This document shows, one piece after another, positions 1 through 8,860 of a stretch of DNA of 64,000 nt. The position numbers and the translations under genes were made by a program. Below the pieces are notes generated by a model. It was not told the DNA's origin. It saw only the letters and a program-made list of their open reading frames with translations, and did not search any database. Numbering within the stretch: the first letter of the stretch is position 1; each line of letters begins with the position of its first letter. The stretch lies in contig JAWKWX010000014.1 of NCBI GenBank assembly GCA_041397305.1, positions 1-64,000 on the forward strand, written 5' to 3'. The DNA comes from TMP-24 sp041397305 (GTDB taxonomy: Bacteria > Pseudomonadota > Alphaproteobacteria > Rhodobacterales > Rhodobacteraceae).

Positions 1-470
1 GGTCGGGCACCATGTCGCTTGGGCCGAACGTTCTGGCCAGTTTCGGCGAGGTGCACCCGAAGGTCCTGAAGACGATGGATGTGAAGGGCCCGGCGATGGC
101 GCTGACGATCCATCTGGCTGCCGTCCCCTTCCCCAAGGTGAAGACCGCCACCCGCGCCGCGCTCGACATCTCCGACCTGCAGGCGGTCGAACGCGATTTC
201 GCCTTCGTCGTCGACGAGGGCGTCGAGGCGCTGACGCTTCTCAATGCCGCGCAGGGCGCCGACAAGGCGCTGATCGAGCGCGTCGCCGTCTTCGACCAGT
301 TCGCGGGCGAAAAGGCCGAGGCGCAGATGGGGCCTGGCAAGAAATCGCTGGCCATCACCGTGCGCCTGCAGCCGCGCGACAAGACCCTGACCGAGGCCGA
401 GATCGAGGCGGTCAGCGCGAAGATCGTGGAAAAGGTCGGCAAGGCCACAGGCGGCGTCCTCCGGGCCTGA
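1..470 (+). CDS. pheT: Phenylalanine--tRNA ligase beta subunit, C-terminal fragment
   Basis: The open frame enters from the left edge and gives about 155 residues, so the 5' part of the gene lies outside the window. PheT pairs with PheS in the cytoplasm to charge tRNA-Phe. The fragment covers the end of the B3/B4-side core (GPNVLASFGEVHP) and then the C-terminal ferredoxin-fold anticodon-binding (FDX-ACB) domain, recognisable from DLQAVERDFAFVVD, FDQFAGEK and KSLAITVRLQP and from a normal terminus. Internal ATG codons here are not the start. Identification rests on the FDX-ACB domain and the preceding conserved segment. Confidence 0.93.
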   Translation, partial: SGTMSLGPNVLASFGEVHPKVLKTMDVKGPAMALTIHLAAVPFPKVKTATRAALDISDLQAVERDFAFVVDEGVEALTLLNAAQGADKALIERVAVFDQFAGEKAEAQMGPGKKSLAITVRLQPRDKTLTEAEIEAVSAKIVEKVGKATGGVLRA

Positions 471-514
471 GAGGGGCCCTGCCCCCGTCCCGGACCCTGT
501 CCGGAACGCCGGAC

Positions 515-1078
515 TCAGGCCGAGAGCGGACCGTGCCGGTGGCAGGTGACGATATGGTCGTTCACCATGCCCACCGCCTGCATGAAGGCGTAGGTGATCG
601 TCGGCCCGGCAAAGCGGAAGCCCGCTTTCTTCAGGTCTTTCGAGATGCGCTCCGACAGCGGCGTCTGCGCTGGCACATCGGCCATGGTGCGGAAATTGTT
701 CTGAAGCGGGCTACCGTCGACATAGCGCCATAGATAGCGGTCGAACCCCTCGCGCCCGGCGATGGCGAGATAGGCGCGGGCATTGCCGATCGTCGCCTCG
801 ATCTTGGCGCGGGACCGCACGATCCCCGGATCGGCGAGAAGGCGCACCACGTCCGCCTCGCCCCAGCGGGCGATGATTTCGGGGTGGAAACCTTCGAAGG
901 CGGCGCGGAAAGCCTCGCGCTTCTTCAGGATGGTGATCCAGCTCAGGCCCGCCTGGAAGCCATCGAGGATCAGCTTTTCCCACAGCGCGCGGGCGTCATA
1001 CTCCGGCACGCCCCATTCGGTGTCGTGATAGTCGACATAGATCGGCTCGTTCCCGCACCAGCTGCAACGCTCGGTCAT
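515..1078 (-). CDS. tag: DNA-3-methyladenine glycosylase I
   Basis: A base-excision repair enzyme that removes 3-methyladenine from alkylated DNA. The protein has 187 residues, the normal length for Tag. The N-terminal RCSWCGNEPIYVDYHDTEWGVP block and QAGLSWITILKKREAF are family signatures. The Zn-binding residues of E. coli Tag (Cys4, His17, His175, Cys179) have counterparts at Cys5, His18, His175 and Cys179 (NDHIVTCHRH). It is transcribed towards pheT, with only about 45 bp between the two 3' ends. It is not obviously in an operon with the RND genes, whose last gene ends 71 bp upstream of it. Confidence 0.95.
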   Translation of the reverse strand: MTERCSWCGNEPIYVDYHDTEWGVPEYDARALWEKLILDGFQAGLSWITILKKREAFRAAFEGFHPEIIARWGEADVVRLLADPGIVRSRAKIEATIGNARAYLAIAGREGFDRYLWRYVDGSPLQNNFRTMADVPAQTPLSERISKDLKKAGFRFAGPTITYAFMQAVGMVNDHIVTCHRHGPLSA

Positions 1079-1149
1079 CCCGCATTTCCTCCGCCTTTGT
1101 TGCCGCTTCTTAGCCCGCGCGGCGGGTCCTGTCGCGGCAAATGCGCCGG

Positions 1150-4100
1150 TCAGGACCCCGCCTTGGCCAGTTCGGCGCGAAGGCGGTCGCGGCCTGCCGA
1201 GCGCGGTTTTGACAGGCCCGCAAGCAGGAGGTAGGCGGCGGGTGTGAGGTAAAGCGTGGCAAGGGCCGAAAGGCCCAGCCCGCCGACGATCACCCAGCCG
1301 AGCGAGGCGCGCGCCTCGGCCCCCGGTCCGCTCGCCAGAAGAAGCGGCACCGCGCCGACCACGGTCGACAGCATCGTCATCGCCACCGGTCTCAGCCGGA
1401 TCCGTGCCGCCTCCTCGATTGCGGCGCGGACGCCTGCGCCCTCCTCCCGCCGCTGATTTGCGAATTCGACGACCAGAATGCCGTTCTTGGCCATGATCCC
1501 CACCAGCAGCACCAGCCCGATCTGGCTGTAGACATTCAGGCTGCCGCCGGTCAGGAGAAGCGCGAAGATGGCGCAGGCGAGACCGAGCGGCACCGTCGCC
1601 ATCACGATCAGCGCCGAGACAAAGCTTTCGAACTGGGCGGCCAGCACCAGAAGCACCACCAGAAGCGCGAAGCCGAAGGTGAGGAGCGTGCCGGACTGGC
1701 TCGTCTCCAGGAGTTTCGCCTCGGCCAGGGGCACGATGCGCATGCCTTCCGGCAGAACCTCCGGCGCGATCGCCCGCACGCGGTCCAGCGCCGCGCCGAG
1801 CGACAGGTCGGGCGTGAGGCCCGCGCTGACCGGCACCGCGCGCATCAGCCCCTCGCGCTGCAGGTCCGGGGCCACGGGCCGTTCCTCGAGTGTGACGAAC
1901 GAGGAAAGCGGCACCATCTGCCCGTCGCCCGCCTTCACGAACAGCCGTTCCAGATCGCCGGGGTCGTTCACCGGCTCAGACCCCGAGGTCAGGCGGATGT
2001 CATAGCTCTTGTCGCCCAGAAACACCTGGCCGACCTTGCGCCCGTCGATCAGCGCCTCGATCGCCGGGCCAAGGTCTGCCACGTCGATGCCGAGATCGGT
2101 GGCGCGGGCGCGGTCCACCGTGACGAACAGCTGCGCCTGCGTCAGGTCATAGCCGACCTGGGTGCGGCCGAAGGCCGGTTCCTCCCCCATCCGCTCCACC
2201 AGCCGCGAAGCGGCCTCGGCGAGCGCCGCATAATCGGGGCCGACGACCGCGAAGCTGAGACCCTGGCCCGCGCCGCGAATGCCGAGCGAATTGGGCTGCA
2301 AAAGCGTGGCGCGCACGCCGATGACCCCCTCGATCCGTGCCTGTACCTCGGCCGCGATCTCCTGCTGGCTGCGGGTCCGCTCCGCCCAGTCGGCGAGCGC
2401 GATCACCATGAAGCCGCCGTTGCCGCTGCCGGTGCCCGAGACGGAAAAGACACTGCGTGCCTCGCCCGAGGCCCGCAAGGGTTCTACCAGATCCTCGATC
2501 TGGCGCATCTTCTCGTAGGTATAGTCGAGTGCGGCGCCCTGCGGCGCGCGGACCGACAGAAGGATCACCGAGCGATCCTCTGGCGGCGTCAGTTCCCGCC
2601 GGATGCCCGATTGCAGGAACCAGGCGGTGACGGCGGCAAGGACGGCCACAAGGACGATGGCGAGCGGCACGCGCAGAGCGGCGTTCAGGCTGGCTGCATA
2701 GGCGCGGGCAAAAAGACCCGGCCCAAGTGCCGGCGCCGAGCTTTCCTTCAAGGTCAGCGCGGCGAGGACCGGGCAGAAGCTGAGCGCCACGAGCGCCGAT
2801 ATCGCGACCGACAGGGCAAGCGTCAGGCCGAATTCGCGGAAGAGGCCGCCGACCTGGCCGGGCAGGAACGACAGGGGCACGAAGACGGCGGCCAGCGTGG
2901 TGGTGGTCGCGACCACGGCGAAAAAGACCTGACCTGTCCCCAGAACGGCGGCGGCGCGCGGACCCATCCCGTCCGCCCGGCGCCGCGCGATGTTTTCCAG
3001 GACCACGATCGCATCGTCGACGACAAGGCCCGTGGCCAGCACGAAGGCCAGAAGCGTGAGGATATTGACGGAAAAGCCGACCGCCCAGAGCGCCGCGAGC
3101 GTGCCGATGAGCGAGACGGGAATAGCCAGGACCGGAATGAGCGTGGCTCGGAGATCCCGCAGGAAAAGGAAGATGATCAGCGCGACGACCATCACCGACA
3201 GCGACAAGGCAACCTCGATCTCGTGCAGCGCGCCGCGCACGAAGGCGGCGGCATCGGAAGAGATGAAAAGCGTCACATCCGGCGGCAGGTCGCGCTGCAC
3301 CTCGGCGACAAGCGCGGTGACGGCGGCGGAAATAGCCAGGCTGTTGCTTTGAGCCGCGCGGATGACCGACAGGCCGATCCCCGTCTCGCCATTGGTCCTG
3401 AGGACCGATGTGCCCGGCTCCGGCCCGAAATAGACGGTCGCCACATCGCCGAGCCGCACATCGGGCGCCACAGTCAGATCTTCGATATCTTTTTCGGTCT
3501 CGACCTCGGCTGTCGCGCGCACGAACAGGCTTTGCCGTGCCGAGGTCAGGGCGCCCGCAGGCGCATCGAGCGCCGCATCCCCAAGCGTGCGCGTCAGGTC
3601 GGCCAGCGTCAGCCCGCGGCTCGCCAGTGCCGCCTGATCGACATCGACGCGGAAGATCGCGCTGCGCACGCCGTTCATCTGCACGTCCGCCACGCCGGGA
3701 ATGGCGAGAAGCCGGTCTTCGAGCAGGTCCTCGGCCAGGGCTGTCAGTGCCTCCGACCCGCGCCTTGGCGAGGTCAGCGACAGGCGCACGACCGTTTCGC
3801 CGTTCGAATCGGCCTTGATGGCGCGTGGCGTCTCGGCGCCGTCGGGCAGCGCGCCCGTCACCCTTGCCAGCGCGTCGCGCACATCGCTTGCGGCAATGTC
3901 GATGTCGACCTTGTCGCGGAACTCGATGCTCACGCGGCTTGCCCCGAAGCGCGAGGAGGAGGAGATGGCGTTCACCCCGCTTACCCGGCTGACCGCACCC
4001 TCGATCACCGCCGTGACCTCGCGGTCGACGGTTTCGGGCGCGGCACCGGGGAAATCGGTCGATACCGTGATGACCGGCGCCTCGACCGAGGGAAGTTCGC

Positions 4101-4251
4101 GCACCTCGATCCCGAGAAGGGCGGCGAGGCCCGCGATCACGATCAGCGCGTTCAGGACGAAGGCGAGAACCGGGCGTTCCACCAGAAGCCGCACAAGACC
4201 GGCCCGCTGATCGCCGGTCCGTCCGGCGTCTGTCGGGCCCGCGGGCCTCAC
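1150..4251 (-). CDS. RND efflux permease (HAE1-type)
   Basis: An inner-membrane proton-driven efflux permease of about 1033 residues. The protein opens with the first membrane segment (ERPVLAFVLNALIVIAGLAALLG), followed by the conserved ELPSVEAPVITVSTDFPGA block. ATGLVVDDAIVVLEN in TM4 carries the Asp pair of the proton relay. A second 12-TM half follows (VYSQIGLVLLVGIMAKNGILVVEF). The frame is open further upstream, but I place the start at a GTG at 4251-4249, which overlaps the adaptor's TGA by 4 nt (GTGA); this start gives the usual N-terminus and implies translational coupling. It pairs with the periplasmic adaptor just upstream. No TolC-like outer-membrane factor is present. The substrate is unknown. 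Confidence 0.93.
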   Translation of the reverse strand: MRPAGPTDAGRTGDQRAGLVRLLVERPVLAFVLNALIVIAGLAALLGIEVRELPSVEAPVITVSTDFPGAAPETVDREVTAVIEGAVSRVSGVNAISSSSRFGASRVSIEFRDKVDIDIAASDVRDALARVTGALPDGAETPRAIKADSNGETVVRLSLTSPRRGSEALTALAEDLLEDRLLAIPGVADVQMNGVRSAIFRVDVDQAALASRGLTLADLTRTLGDAALDAPAGALTSARQSLFVRATAEVETEKDIEDLTVAPDVRLGDVATVYFGPEPGTSVLRTNGETGIGLSVIRAAQSNSLAISAAVTALVAEVQRDLPPDVTLFISSDAAAFVRGALHEIEVALSLSVMVVALIIFLFLRDLRATLIPVLAIPVSLIGTLAALWAVGFSVNILTLLAFVLATGLVVDDAIVVLENIARRRADGMGPRAAAVLGTGQVFFAVVATTTTLAAVFVPLSFLPGQVGGLFREFGLTLALSVAISALVALSFCPVLAALTLKESSAPALGPGLFARAYAASLNAALRVPLAIVLVAVLAAVTAWFLQSGIRRELTPPEDRSVILLSVRAPQGAALDYTYEKMRQIEDLVEPLRASGEARSVFSVSGTGSGNGGFMVIALADWAERTRSQQEIAAEVQARIEGVIGVRATLLQPNSLGIRGAGQGLSFAVVGPDYAALAEAASRLVERMGEEPAFGRTQVGYDLTQAQLFVTVDRARATDLGIDVADLGPAIEALIDGRKVGQVFLGDKSYDIRLTSGSEPVNDPGDLERLFVKAGDGQMVPLSSFVTLEERPVAPDLQREGLMRAVPVSAGLTPDLSLGAALDRVRAIAPEVLPEGMRIVPLAEAKLLETSQSGTLLTFGFALLVVLLVLAAQFESFVSALIVMATVPLGLACAIFALLLTGGSLNVYSQIGLVLLVGIMAKNGILVVEFANQRREEGAGVRAAIEEAARIRLRPVAMTMLSTVVGAVPLLLASGPGAEARASLGWVIVGGLGLSALATLYLTPAAYLLLAGLSKPRSAGRDRLRAELAKAGS

Positions 4252-5351
4252 CCTCCGGCCTCGTGCGGGGCGGCGCCTGGCGTGGGCGCGGCAACCGTGG
4301 CGGGCTGGCCCGCGCGCAGGTTCATCATCCCCTCGCTCACCACCAGATCGTCCGGCGCGAACCCGGCCGCGACCAGAACGGTGGCCGCCGTGCGCTGGAC
4401 CACCCGCACCGGCAGCCTCTGCGCGGCCCCGTCGCGCAGGACCCAGACATAGGCGCCCTCCGCCCCCCACTGGATCGACAGGGGATCGACGGCGGGATAA
4501 TCCGGCCCGGGAATATCGAGCGTCAGGCGGATCGCCATGCCGGGGCGGATCGCGTCGCCGTCGTTCGGGAGGCTCGCCTCGACGCGGATCGTGCGGCTTG
4601 CCGCCTCGACCTGGTTGTCGATGGCGGTGACCTTGCCCGCGAATGTCAGGCCGGGATCGGACAGCGGATGGGCCGAAATCGCCATGCCCGGCGCGAGGCG
4701 CGCCGCGAGCCGTTCGGGCAGGCGGAACTCGACCGTCAGGGTCGAACGGTCCTCGATCGTGGTCAGCATGCTGCCCGCCGTCACATAATCGCCCGGCTCG
4801 GCGGCAATGAGGCCAACCCAGCCCGAGACCGGCGCAACTATGCTGTGCCGCGCCAGGTCGAGCGTTGCCGATTGAAGCGCCAGCTCTGCCGCGCGCACCG
4901 CCGAGGCCGCATCCTCCTTCTGCTGGCCGGTCACCGCGCCCGACCCCGCAAGCCGCTCCAGCCGGTCGCGGGCACGTTCCGCATCCGCCAGCGCCAGCCG
5001 CGCCTGTTCGACGCCGATCCGCGCGCCGCCCGCATCAAGCTCGGCGATGACGGTTCCCTGCTCGACAAAGGATCCGGGCGCGACTGTCACACGCTCGACC
5101 CGCCCGAGGATCTCGCTCGCGACCGAAGCCGAGCGGATGCCGCGCGCGGTGCCGATGGCCTCGGCCCGGTCGACGAGCTGGGTCATGGTTGCCGACGCGG
5201 CAATGACCTCGGGCCCCGCCTGCCCGTCCGGCGAGCGGCCGCCCGGCCGCTGCCCGTCCCCAGATGCCTCGGCCCCTGCCAGCGGCAGGCCGACCGCTTC
5301 GAAGAGCGCTGTGGCGCCGATCCGGTCAAGCGCGGGCCGCGCGGCAGGCAC
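4248..5351 (-). CDS. RND periplasmic adaptor (membrane fusion protein)
   Basis: The partner of the RND permease. It contains the lipoyl/barrel-sandwich halves (GRVERVTVAPGSFVEQGTVIAELD and SIVAPVSGWVGLIAAEPGDYV), a short alpha-hairpin between them, and a beta-barrel domain (VEFRLPERLAARLAPGM, ASRTIRVEA). The only standard start in frame is a GTG at 5351. However, the frame stays open upstream and encodes a hydrophobic anchor (AIVTLILAGTLLLWAAFV) ending right at that GTG. Between the in-frame TAG at 5489-5487 and 5351 there is no ATG, GTG or TTG. A CTG at 5417, preceded by GGGGGA at 7 nt, would include the anchor. The stated coordinates are therefore a minimum. A sequence error upstream is equally possible. 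Confidence 0.85.
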   Translation of the reverse strand: MPAARPALDRIGATALFEAVGLPLAGAEASGDGQRPGGRSPDGQAGPEVIAASATMTQLVDRAEAIGTARGIRSASVASEILGRVERVTVAPGSFVEQGTVIAELDAGGARIGVEQARLALADAERARDRLERLAGSGAVTGQQKEDAASAVRAAELALQSATLDLARHSIVAPVSGWVGLIAAEPGDYVTAGSMLTTIEDRSTLTVEFRLPERLAARLAPGMAISAHPLSDPGLTFAGKVTAIDNQVEAASRTIRVEASLPNDGDAIRPGMAIRLTLDIPGPDYPAVDPLSIQWGAEGAYVWVLRDGAAQRLPVRVVQRTAATVLVAAGFAPDDLVVSEGMMNLRAGQPATVAAPTPGAAPHEAGG

Positions 5352-5549
5352 GAAGGCCGCCCACAGAAGCAGCGTTCCGGCCAGGATCAGCGTGACGATG
5401 GCAACTTGCAGGCGCAGACCTTTGTCCCCCGAAAATGCGACAGCAGAGGCGACTGTAGCAAATCCGCGCCAACTTGCGAGTCGATCCTAGCGATTTCAGG
5501 GTCTTGTGATAGGCTGAAAGAGCGCGAACCGACCCGGAAAGGACCGACC

Positions 5550-5876
5550 ATGCCCGCGATCCGCCGCGATTTCACCGGACAGACGGTGATCACCACTTTC
5601 GAGATGACGCCCGGAACGGCGCAAGACCTGATGGACGAGTTGAAGGACGCCTACGAGGCCTTCATCCGCCATCAGCCCGGTTTCCTCGGCGCGGGCCTGC
5701 ATATGAACGACGCCCAGACCAGGATCGCGAACTACAGCCAGTGGCGGCGGCGCGAGGATTTCCAGGCGATGCTCAGGACCGAAGAGATGCGCGAAAGGAA
5801 CCGCCGGATCGCCGCGCTCTGTTCGCGCTTCGAGCCGGTGATGTACGAGGTAAGCGCGGTGGCCGAACCTGCCTGA
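5550..5876 (+). CDS. Antibiotic biosynthesis monooxygenase (ABM)-domain protein
   Basis: A 108-residue single-domain protein with the dimeric alpha+beta barrel pattern of ABM-type monooxygenases: a beta strand (TVITTFEMTPG), a helix with QDLMDELKDAYEAF, then QPGFLGAGLHMNDAQTRIANYSQWRRREDFQAM. The start ATG at 5550 follows GGAAAGGACC. Family members act on small aromatics or haem, or are uncharacterised, so the substrate cannot be called. It is divergent from the efflux adaptor and may share its promoter region. Confidence 0.75.
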   Translation: MPAIRRDFTGQTVITTFEMTPGTAQDLMDELKDAYEAFIRHQPGFLGAGLHMNDAQTRIANYSQWRRREDFQAMLRTEEMRERNRRIAALCSRFEPVMYEVSAVAEPA

Positions 5877-5878
5877 GG

Positions 5879-6640
5879 TCAGTCCCGCCCTTCGTCCTCG
5901 ATATGAAGAAGCAGACCGCAGGCCTTGCAATGGACCGCGTCCGGGTCATGGCGCTTCAGGCCGCAGGCCGGGCATTTGTGGCTCACCTTCACGGGCCGCA
6001 GCAGCACCTGCACCAGCCGGATGAAAAGCGAGATGCCGCAGATCATGATCACGACAGCCATCAGCCGCCCGCCGGTGCCGCGCATCAGCACGTCGCCGTA
6101 GCCGGTGGTCGTGAGAGTGGTGACGGTGAAATATAGCGCGTCGACATAATTGTTGATGTCGGGGTTCCAGCGGTTCTGCGTCTCGTAGACGATCGCGGTC
6201 ATCAGATAGATGAAAAGCGCCAGGTTGGTCGCGGCGATGATCGTCTGTTCATTCTCGCGGAAGAAGCGAAAATCCTGTCGCAGACGGCGAAGCGTCGCGT
6301 AGGACCGCAGCACCCGGAAGATCCGCGCCACCCGGAGAAAGGCGAAGCCCTCGCCCACGAGCGGCGCAAGGAGCGAGAAGACGACGACGAGATCGGCAAT
6401 CCCGTAAGGATGCAGAAGCTCCCGCACCCGGTGGCGGCTGATGAAAACGCGCGCGCAGACATCGGCGAGGTAGATCACGCCGATCACGACATCGAGCGCC
6501 TCGGTCTCGAAGCCGCGCGTGACGAACGAGGTGGCGACGATGAAAGCGATGGTGACGAGGTCGAAGATCAGAAGCCCGTAGCGGAATCGGACGCCGCGCT
6601 TCGTCTCGCCTTGGTAGAGTTCCCTGAGAAATGTCTTCAT
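5879..6640 (-). CDS. Voltage-gated-type potassium channel with C-terminal zinc ribbon
   Basis: A 253-residue 6-TM ion channel. Membrane segments lie in residues 20-155. An S4-like stretch (FLRVARIFRVLRSYATLRRLRQ, residues 101-122) carries regularly spaced arginines. The pore loop contains the K+ selectivity filter TTTGYGD at 177-183, followed by the last helix. The C-terminus carries a four-cysteine zinc ribbon (Cys223, Cys226, Cys238, Cys241) instead of a coiled coil or RCK domain. It is convergent with the ABM gene, with only 2 bp between the stop codons. The function is inferred as K+ flux; gating is not deducible. Confidence 0.9.
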   Translation of the reverse strand: MKTFLRELYQGETKRGVRFRYGLLIFDLVTIAFIVATSFVTRGFETEALDVVIGVIYLADVCARVFISRHRVRELLHPYGIADLVVVFSLLAPLVGEGFAFLRVARIFRVLRSYATLRRLRQDFRFFRENEQTIIAATNLALFIYLMTAIVYETQNRWNPDINNYVDALYFTVTTLTTTGYGDVLMRGTGGRLMAVVIMICGISLFIRLVQVLLRPVKVSHKCPACGLKRHDPDAVHCKACGLLLHIEDEGRD

Positions 6641-6733
6641 CTGCCTGCCGTCCCCCGTCCCTTCTTGCGGTGCGGGCGGCGGCAGGTCAACCGAGACGGA
6701 CCGGGGGGCCGCGGCGGCAACCCCCCGGTGGCC

Positions 6734-8218
6734 TCAATGGTCTGCGGTGGAAGCCGCGGCCCTGAGGTCTTCCTCTGTCCCGGTGGCGCCGTTGAAGAAG
6801 GCGTTCAGCGCGACGGCGGCGATGGTGGCCAGCAGGATGCCGCTGTCGATCAGCGGATGAATGCCGTGCGGCATCCATTGCTTGAAGTTCGGCGCGACGA
6901 GCGGGATCATCCCGAAACCGAGCGACACCGCCACGATGAAAAGATTGTTGCGGTTGCGGCTGAAATCGACGGCCGAGAGGATGCGGATGCCGGTCGCCGC
7001 GACCATGCCGAACATCACCAGCCCCGCGCCGCCCAGGACGGCGGTCGGCACCGCCTCGACCAGCGCGCCCATCTTGGGAACGAGACCGAGGACGATCAGG
7101 ATCAGCCCGCCCGCCACGCAGACGAAGCGCGAGCGGATGCCGGTGACGCCGACGAGGCCGACGTTCTGGCTGAAGGATGTGTAGGGGAAGGTGTTGAAGA
7201 TGCCCCCGATCATCGTGCCGAGCCCGTCGGTGCGCAGCCCCGCCGCCAGCATCGGCTGGGTGACCTTGCGGCCGGTCATCTCGCCCAGGGCAAGGAACAT
7301 GCCGGTCGATTCGATCATCACGACGATCATCACGAGAACCATGGTCACGATCATCACCGGGTCAAAGGTCGGCGCGCCGAAATGGAAGGGCGTGACCAGC
7401 CCGAACCAGGCGGCATCGCCCACCTTGCCGAAGGACATCAGCCCGAACAGCGCGGCGATTACGCCCCCGATGACGATGCCGAGCAGGACGGCGATATTGG
7501 CGACGAACCCCTTGCCATAGCGCGCGATGGCCAGGATCGAAATCAGGACCAGGCCCGAGACCAGCATGTTGCCCGGCGCGGCATAGGCCGGGTTGTTGGC
7601 TTTCGCGGCAAGCGCCAGACCCTGCGGAACCTCCGGTATCTGCGTGCCGCCCGCGGCCGCGAGATCTGTCACTGCCTTCAGCCAGTCGGCGTGCGCGGGA
7701 TCGACGATCTGCGGCGCCGTCGGGCCGACGGGATTGCCGAAGATCCAGTTGATGCCGATCCGCATGAGCGTGACGCCGATCACCAGGATGATCGTGCCGG
7801 TTACGACCGGCGGGAAGAAGCGCAACAGCCGCGAGACGACGGGCGCGATCAGCATCGCGATGATCCCTGCCGCGATGATGGCGCCGAAAATGGCGCGGGC
7901 GCCGTCGGTGCCGGGGCTCTGGTTTGCGATGGCGATCATCGGGCCGACGGCGGCGAAGGTCACGCCCATCATCACCGGCAGGCGGATGCCGAACCATTGC
8001 GTCGCCCCCAGCGACTGGATCAGCGTGACGATCCCGCAGGCGAAGAGGTCGGCCGAGATCAGATAGGCCACATCGGCCGGTTCGAGCTTCAGCGCCCGCC
8101 CGATGATCAGCGGCACGGCGATGGCGCCCGCATACATGACAAGCACATGCTGCAGGCCGAGGGTGAAGAGCTTCGGTGGCGGCAGAACTTCGTCCACCGG
8201 ATGGATGGTATCGGTCAT
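6734..8218 (-). CDS. Uracil/xanthine (NCS2) permease, probably urate/xanthine
   Basis: A nucleobase:cation symporter-2 transporter of 494 residues with about 14 hydrophobic segments. The protein starts with the family block LPPPKLFTLGLQHVLVMYAGAIAVP and carries the NCS2 signature FSQNVGLVGVTGIRSRFV. Members of this subfamily that sit in ureide operons usually take up urate or xanthine, and the immediately upstream genes (allA, allE, puuE-uraD) degrade urate products. Urate or xanthine import is therefore the best inference. The specificity cannot be proven from sequence. It is the last gene of the operon; allA ends 84 bp upstream of its start. Confidence 0.9.
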   Translation of the reverse strand: MTDTIHPVDEVLPPPKLFTLGLQHVLVMYAGAIAVPLIIGRALKLEPADVAYLISADLFACGIVTLIQSLGATQWFGIRLPVMMGVTFAAVGPMIAIANQSPGTDGARAIFGAIIAAGIIAMLIAPVVSRLLRFFPPVVTGTIILVIGVTLMRIGINWIFGNPVGPTAPQIVDPAHADWLKAVTDLAAAGGTQIPEVPQGLALAAKANNPAYAAPGNMLVSGLVLISILAIARYGKGFVANIAVLLGIVIGGVIAALFGLMSFGKVGDAAWFGLVTPFHFGAPTFDPVMIVTMVLVMIVVMIESTGMFLALGEMTGRKVTQPMLAAGLRTDGLGTMIGGIFNTFPYTSFSQNVGLVGVTGIRSRFVCVAGGLILIVLGLVPKMGALVEAVPTAVLGGAGLVMFGMVAATGIRILSAVDFSRNRNNLFIVAVSLGFGMIPLVAPNFKQWMPHGIHPLIDSGILLATIAAVALNAFFNGATGTEEDLRAAASTADH

Positions 8219-8302
8219 GTCTCACTTCCCTTCGGGGCTTATTGTTCGCGCCGTCTCCACACCGCCCCCTGGGCGTGGTCCGGTTAGATGCCCCGTCCGG
8301 GG

Positions 8303-8788
8303 CTATGCCGTGACCCGGAACGGTTCCGGGTAGCGGAATTCTTCAAGGTTCGGTGTCGTTCCGATCCGGTCGACGACGGCGAACAGGCCCGGGCCGCTGA
8401 GCGGGGTCAGGACGCCGTGCCAATGGTTGCGGCGGATGTTGATGCCCTGTGCGCCGCTCGTGATGAAGGCCACGGGGCGGCCCGGACGGCCGCCCTCGTC
8501 GGGCGCGGCGATCACCAGGAACGGGTCCGCGCTCATCGGGATGAAGGCCTGGCTGCCGTCGGGATGGCGTTCGACCAGATCGAAGTCGTAGGGCAGAGAA
8601 AAGCACTCGGACCGGAAGATCGAGATACCGGCACGGGCATCGGCGAAATCGAGCGCGGCGCGGTCGTGCCAGCGGCCGCATTTTCCGGCGTTGATGAGTT
8701 TCGTGGGCGGGCCCGACACTTCCAGCACCTCGCCGAAGGGGGCGAAAGCGTCGGCTGTCAGCGAGCTGACTTGCAGCGATCGTGTCAT
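8303..8788 (-). CDS. allA: Ureidoglycolate lyase
   Basis: A 161-residue cupin-fold enzyme that converts (S)-ureidoglycolate to glyoxylate and urea, the last step of allantoin breakdown. AllA signatures include DAFAPFGEVLE near the N-terminus, INAGKCGRWHDRA, SIFRSECFSLPYDFDLVERHP and GINIRRNHWHGVLTPL, with NHWH contributing metal or active-site histidines. It lies between allE and the permease on the same strand, which fits a ureide operon. Its product glyoxylate is the substrate of the beta-hydroxyaspartate cycle encoded 4 kb away. Confidence 0.93.
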   Translation of the reverse strand: MTRSLQVSSLTADAFAPFGEVLEVSGPPTKLINAGKCGRWHDRAALDFADARAGISIFRSECFSLPYDFDLVERHPDGSQAFIPMSADPFLVIAAPDEGGRPGRPVAFITSGAQGINIRRNHWHGVLTPLSGPGLFAVVDRIGTTPNLEEFRYPEPFRVTA

Positions 8789-8810
8789 CGGGCCTCCCGA
8801 AGCGAAGGCC

Positions 8811-8859
8811 GGGGGCGCTGCCCCCGGACCCCCGAGGTATTTGCGCCAAGATGAAGAGG
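8811..8859. repeat. Dispersed Rhodobacteraceae intergenic repeat, copy 1
   Basis: A GGGGGC-GCT-GCCCCC hairpin is followed by GGACCCCCGAGGTATTTGCGCCAAGATGAAGA. It is nearly identical to the copy at 23679-23728, and a diverged copy lies at 56625-56670. It sits in the allE-allA gap, overlapping no CDS, and could affect mRNA processing or termination between these genes. Confidence 0.85.
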
Positions 8860-8860
8860 A

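Noticed and set aside
1121..1162. Inverted repeat GGCGGGTCCTG / CAGGACCCCGCC overlapping the RND permease stop
   Set aside because: It could be a terminator stem, but there is a 19-nt loop, a bulge and no T-run on either strand.
2611..4452. Long plus-strand ORF (613 codons) opposite the RND permease
   Set aside because: It is an antisense shadow produced by GC-rich codon bias; its arginine/glutamate/histidine-rich product has no family signature, while the opposite strand is a complete RND protein.
6410..8287. Long plus-strand ORF (625 codons) opposite the K+ channel and NCS2 permease
   Set aside because: Antisense shadow spanning two real genes; low-complexity Asp/His/Arg-rich translation.
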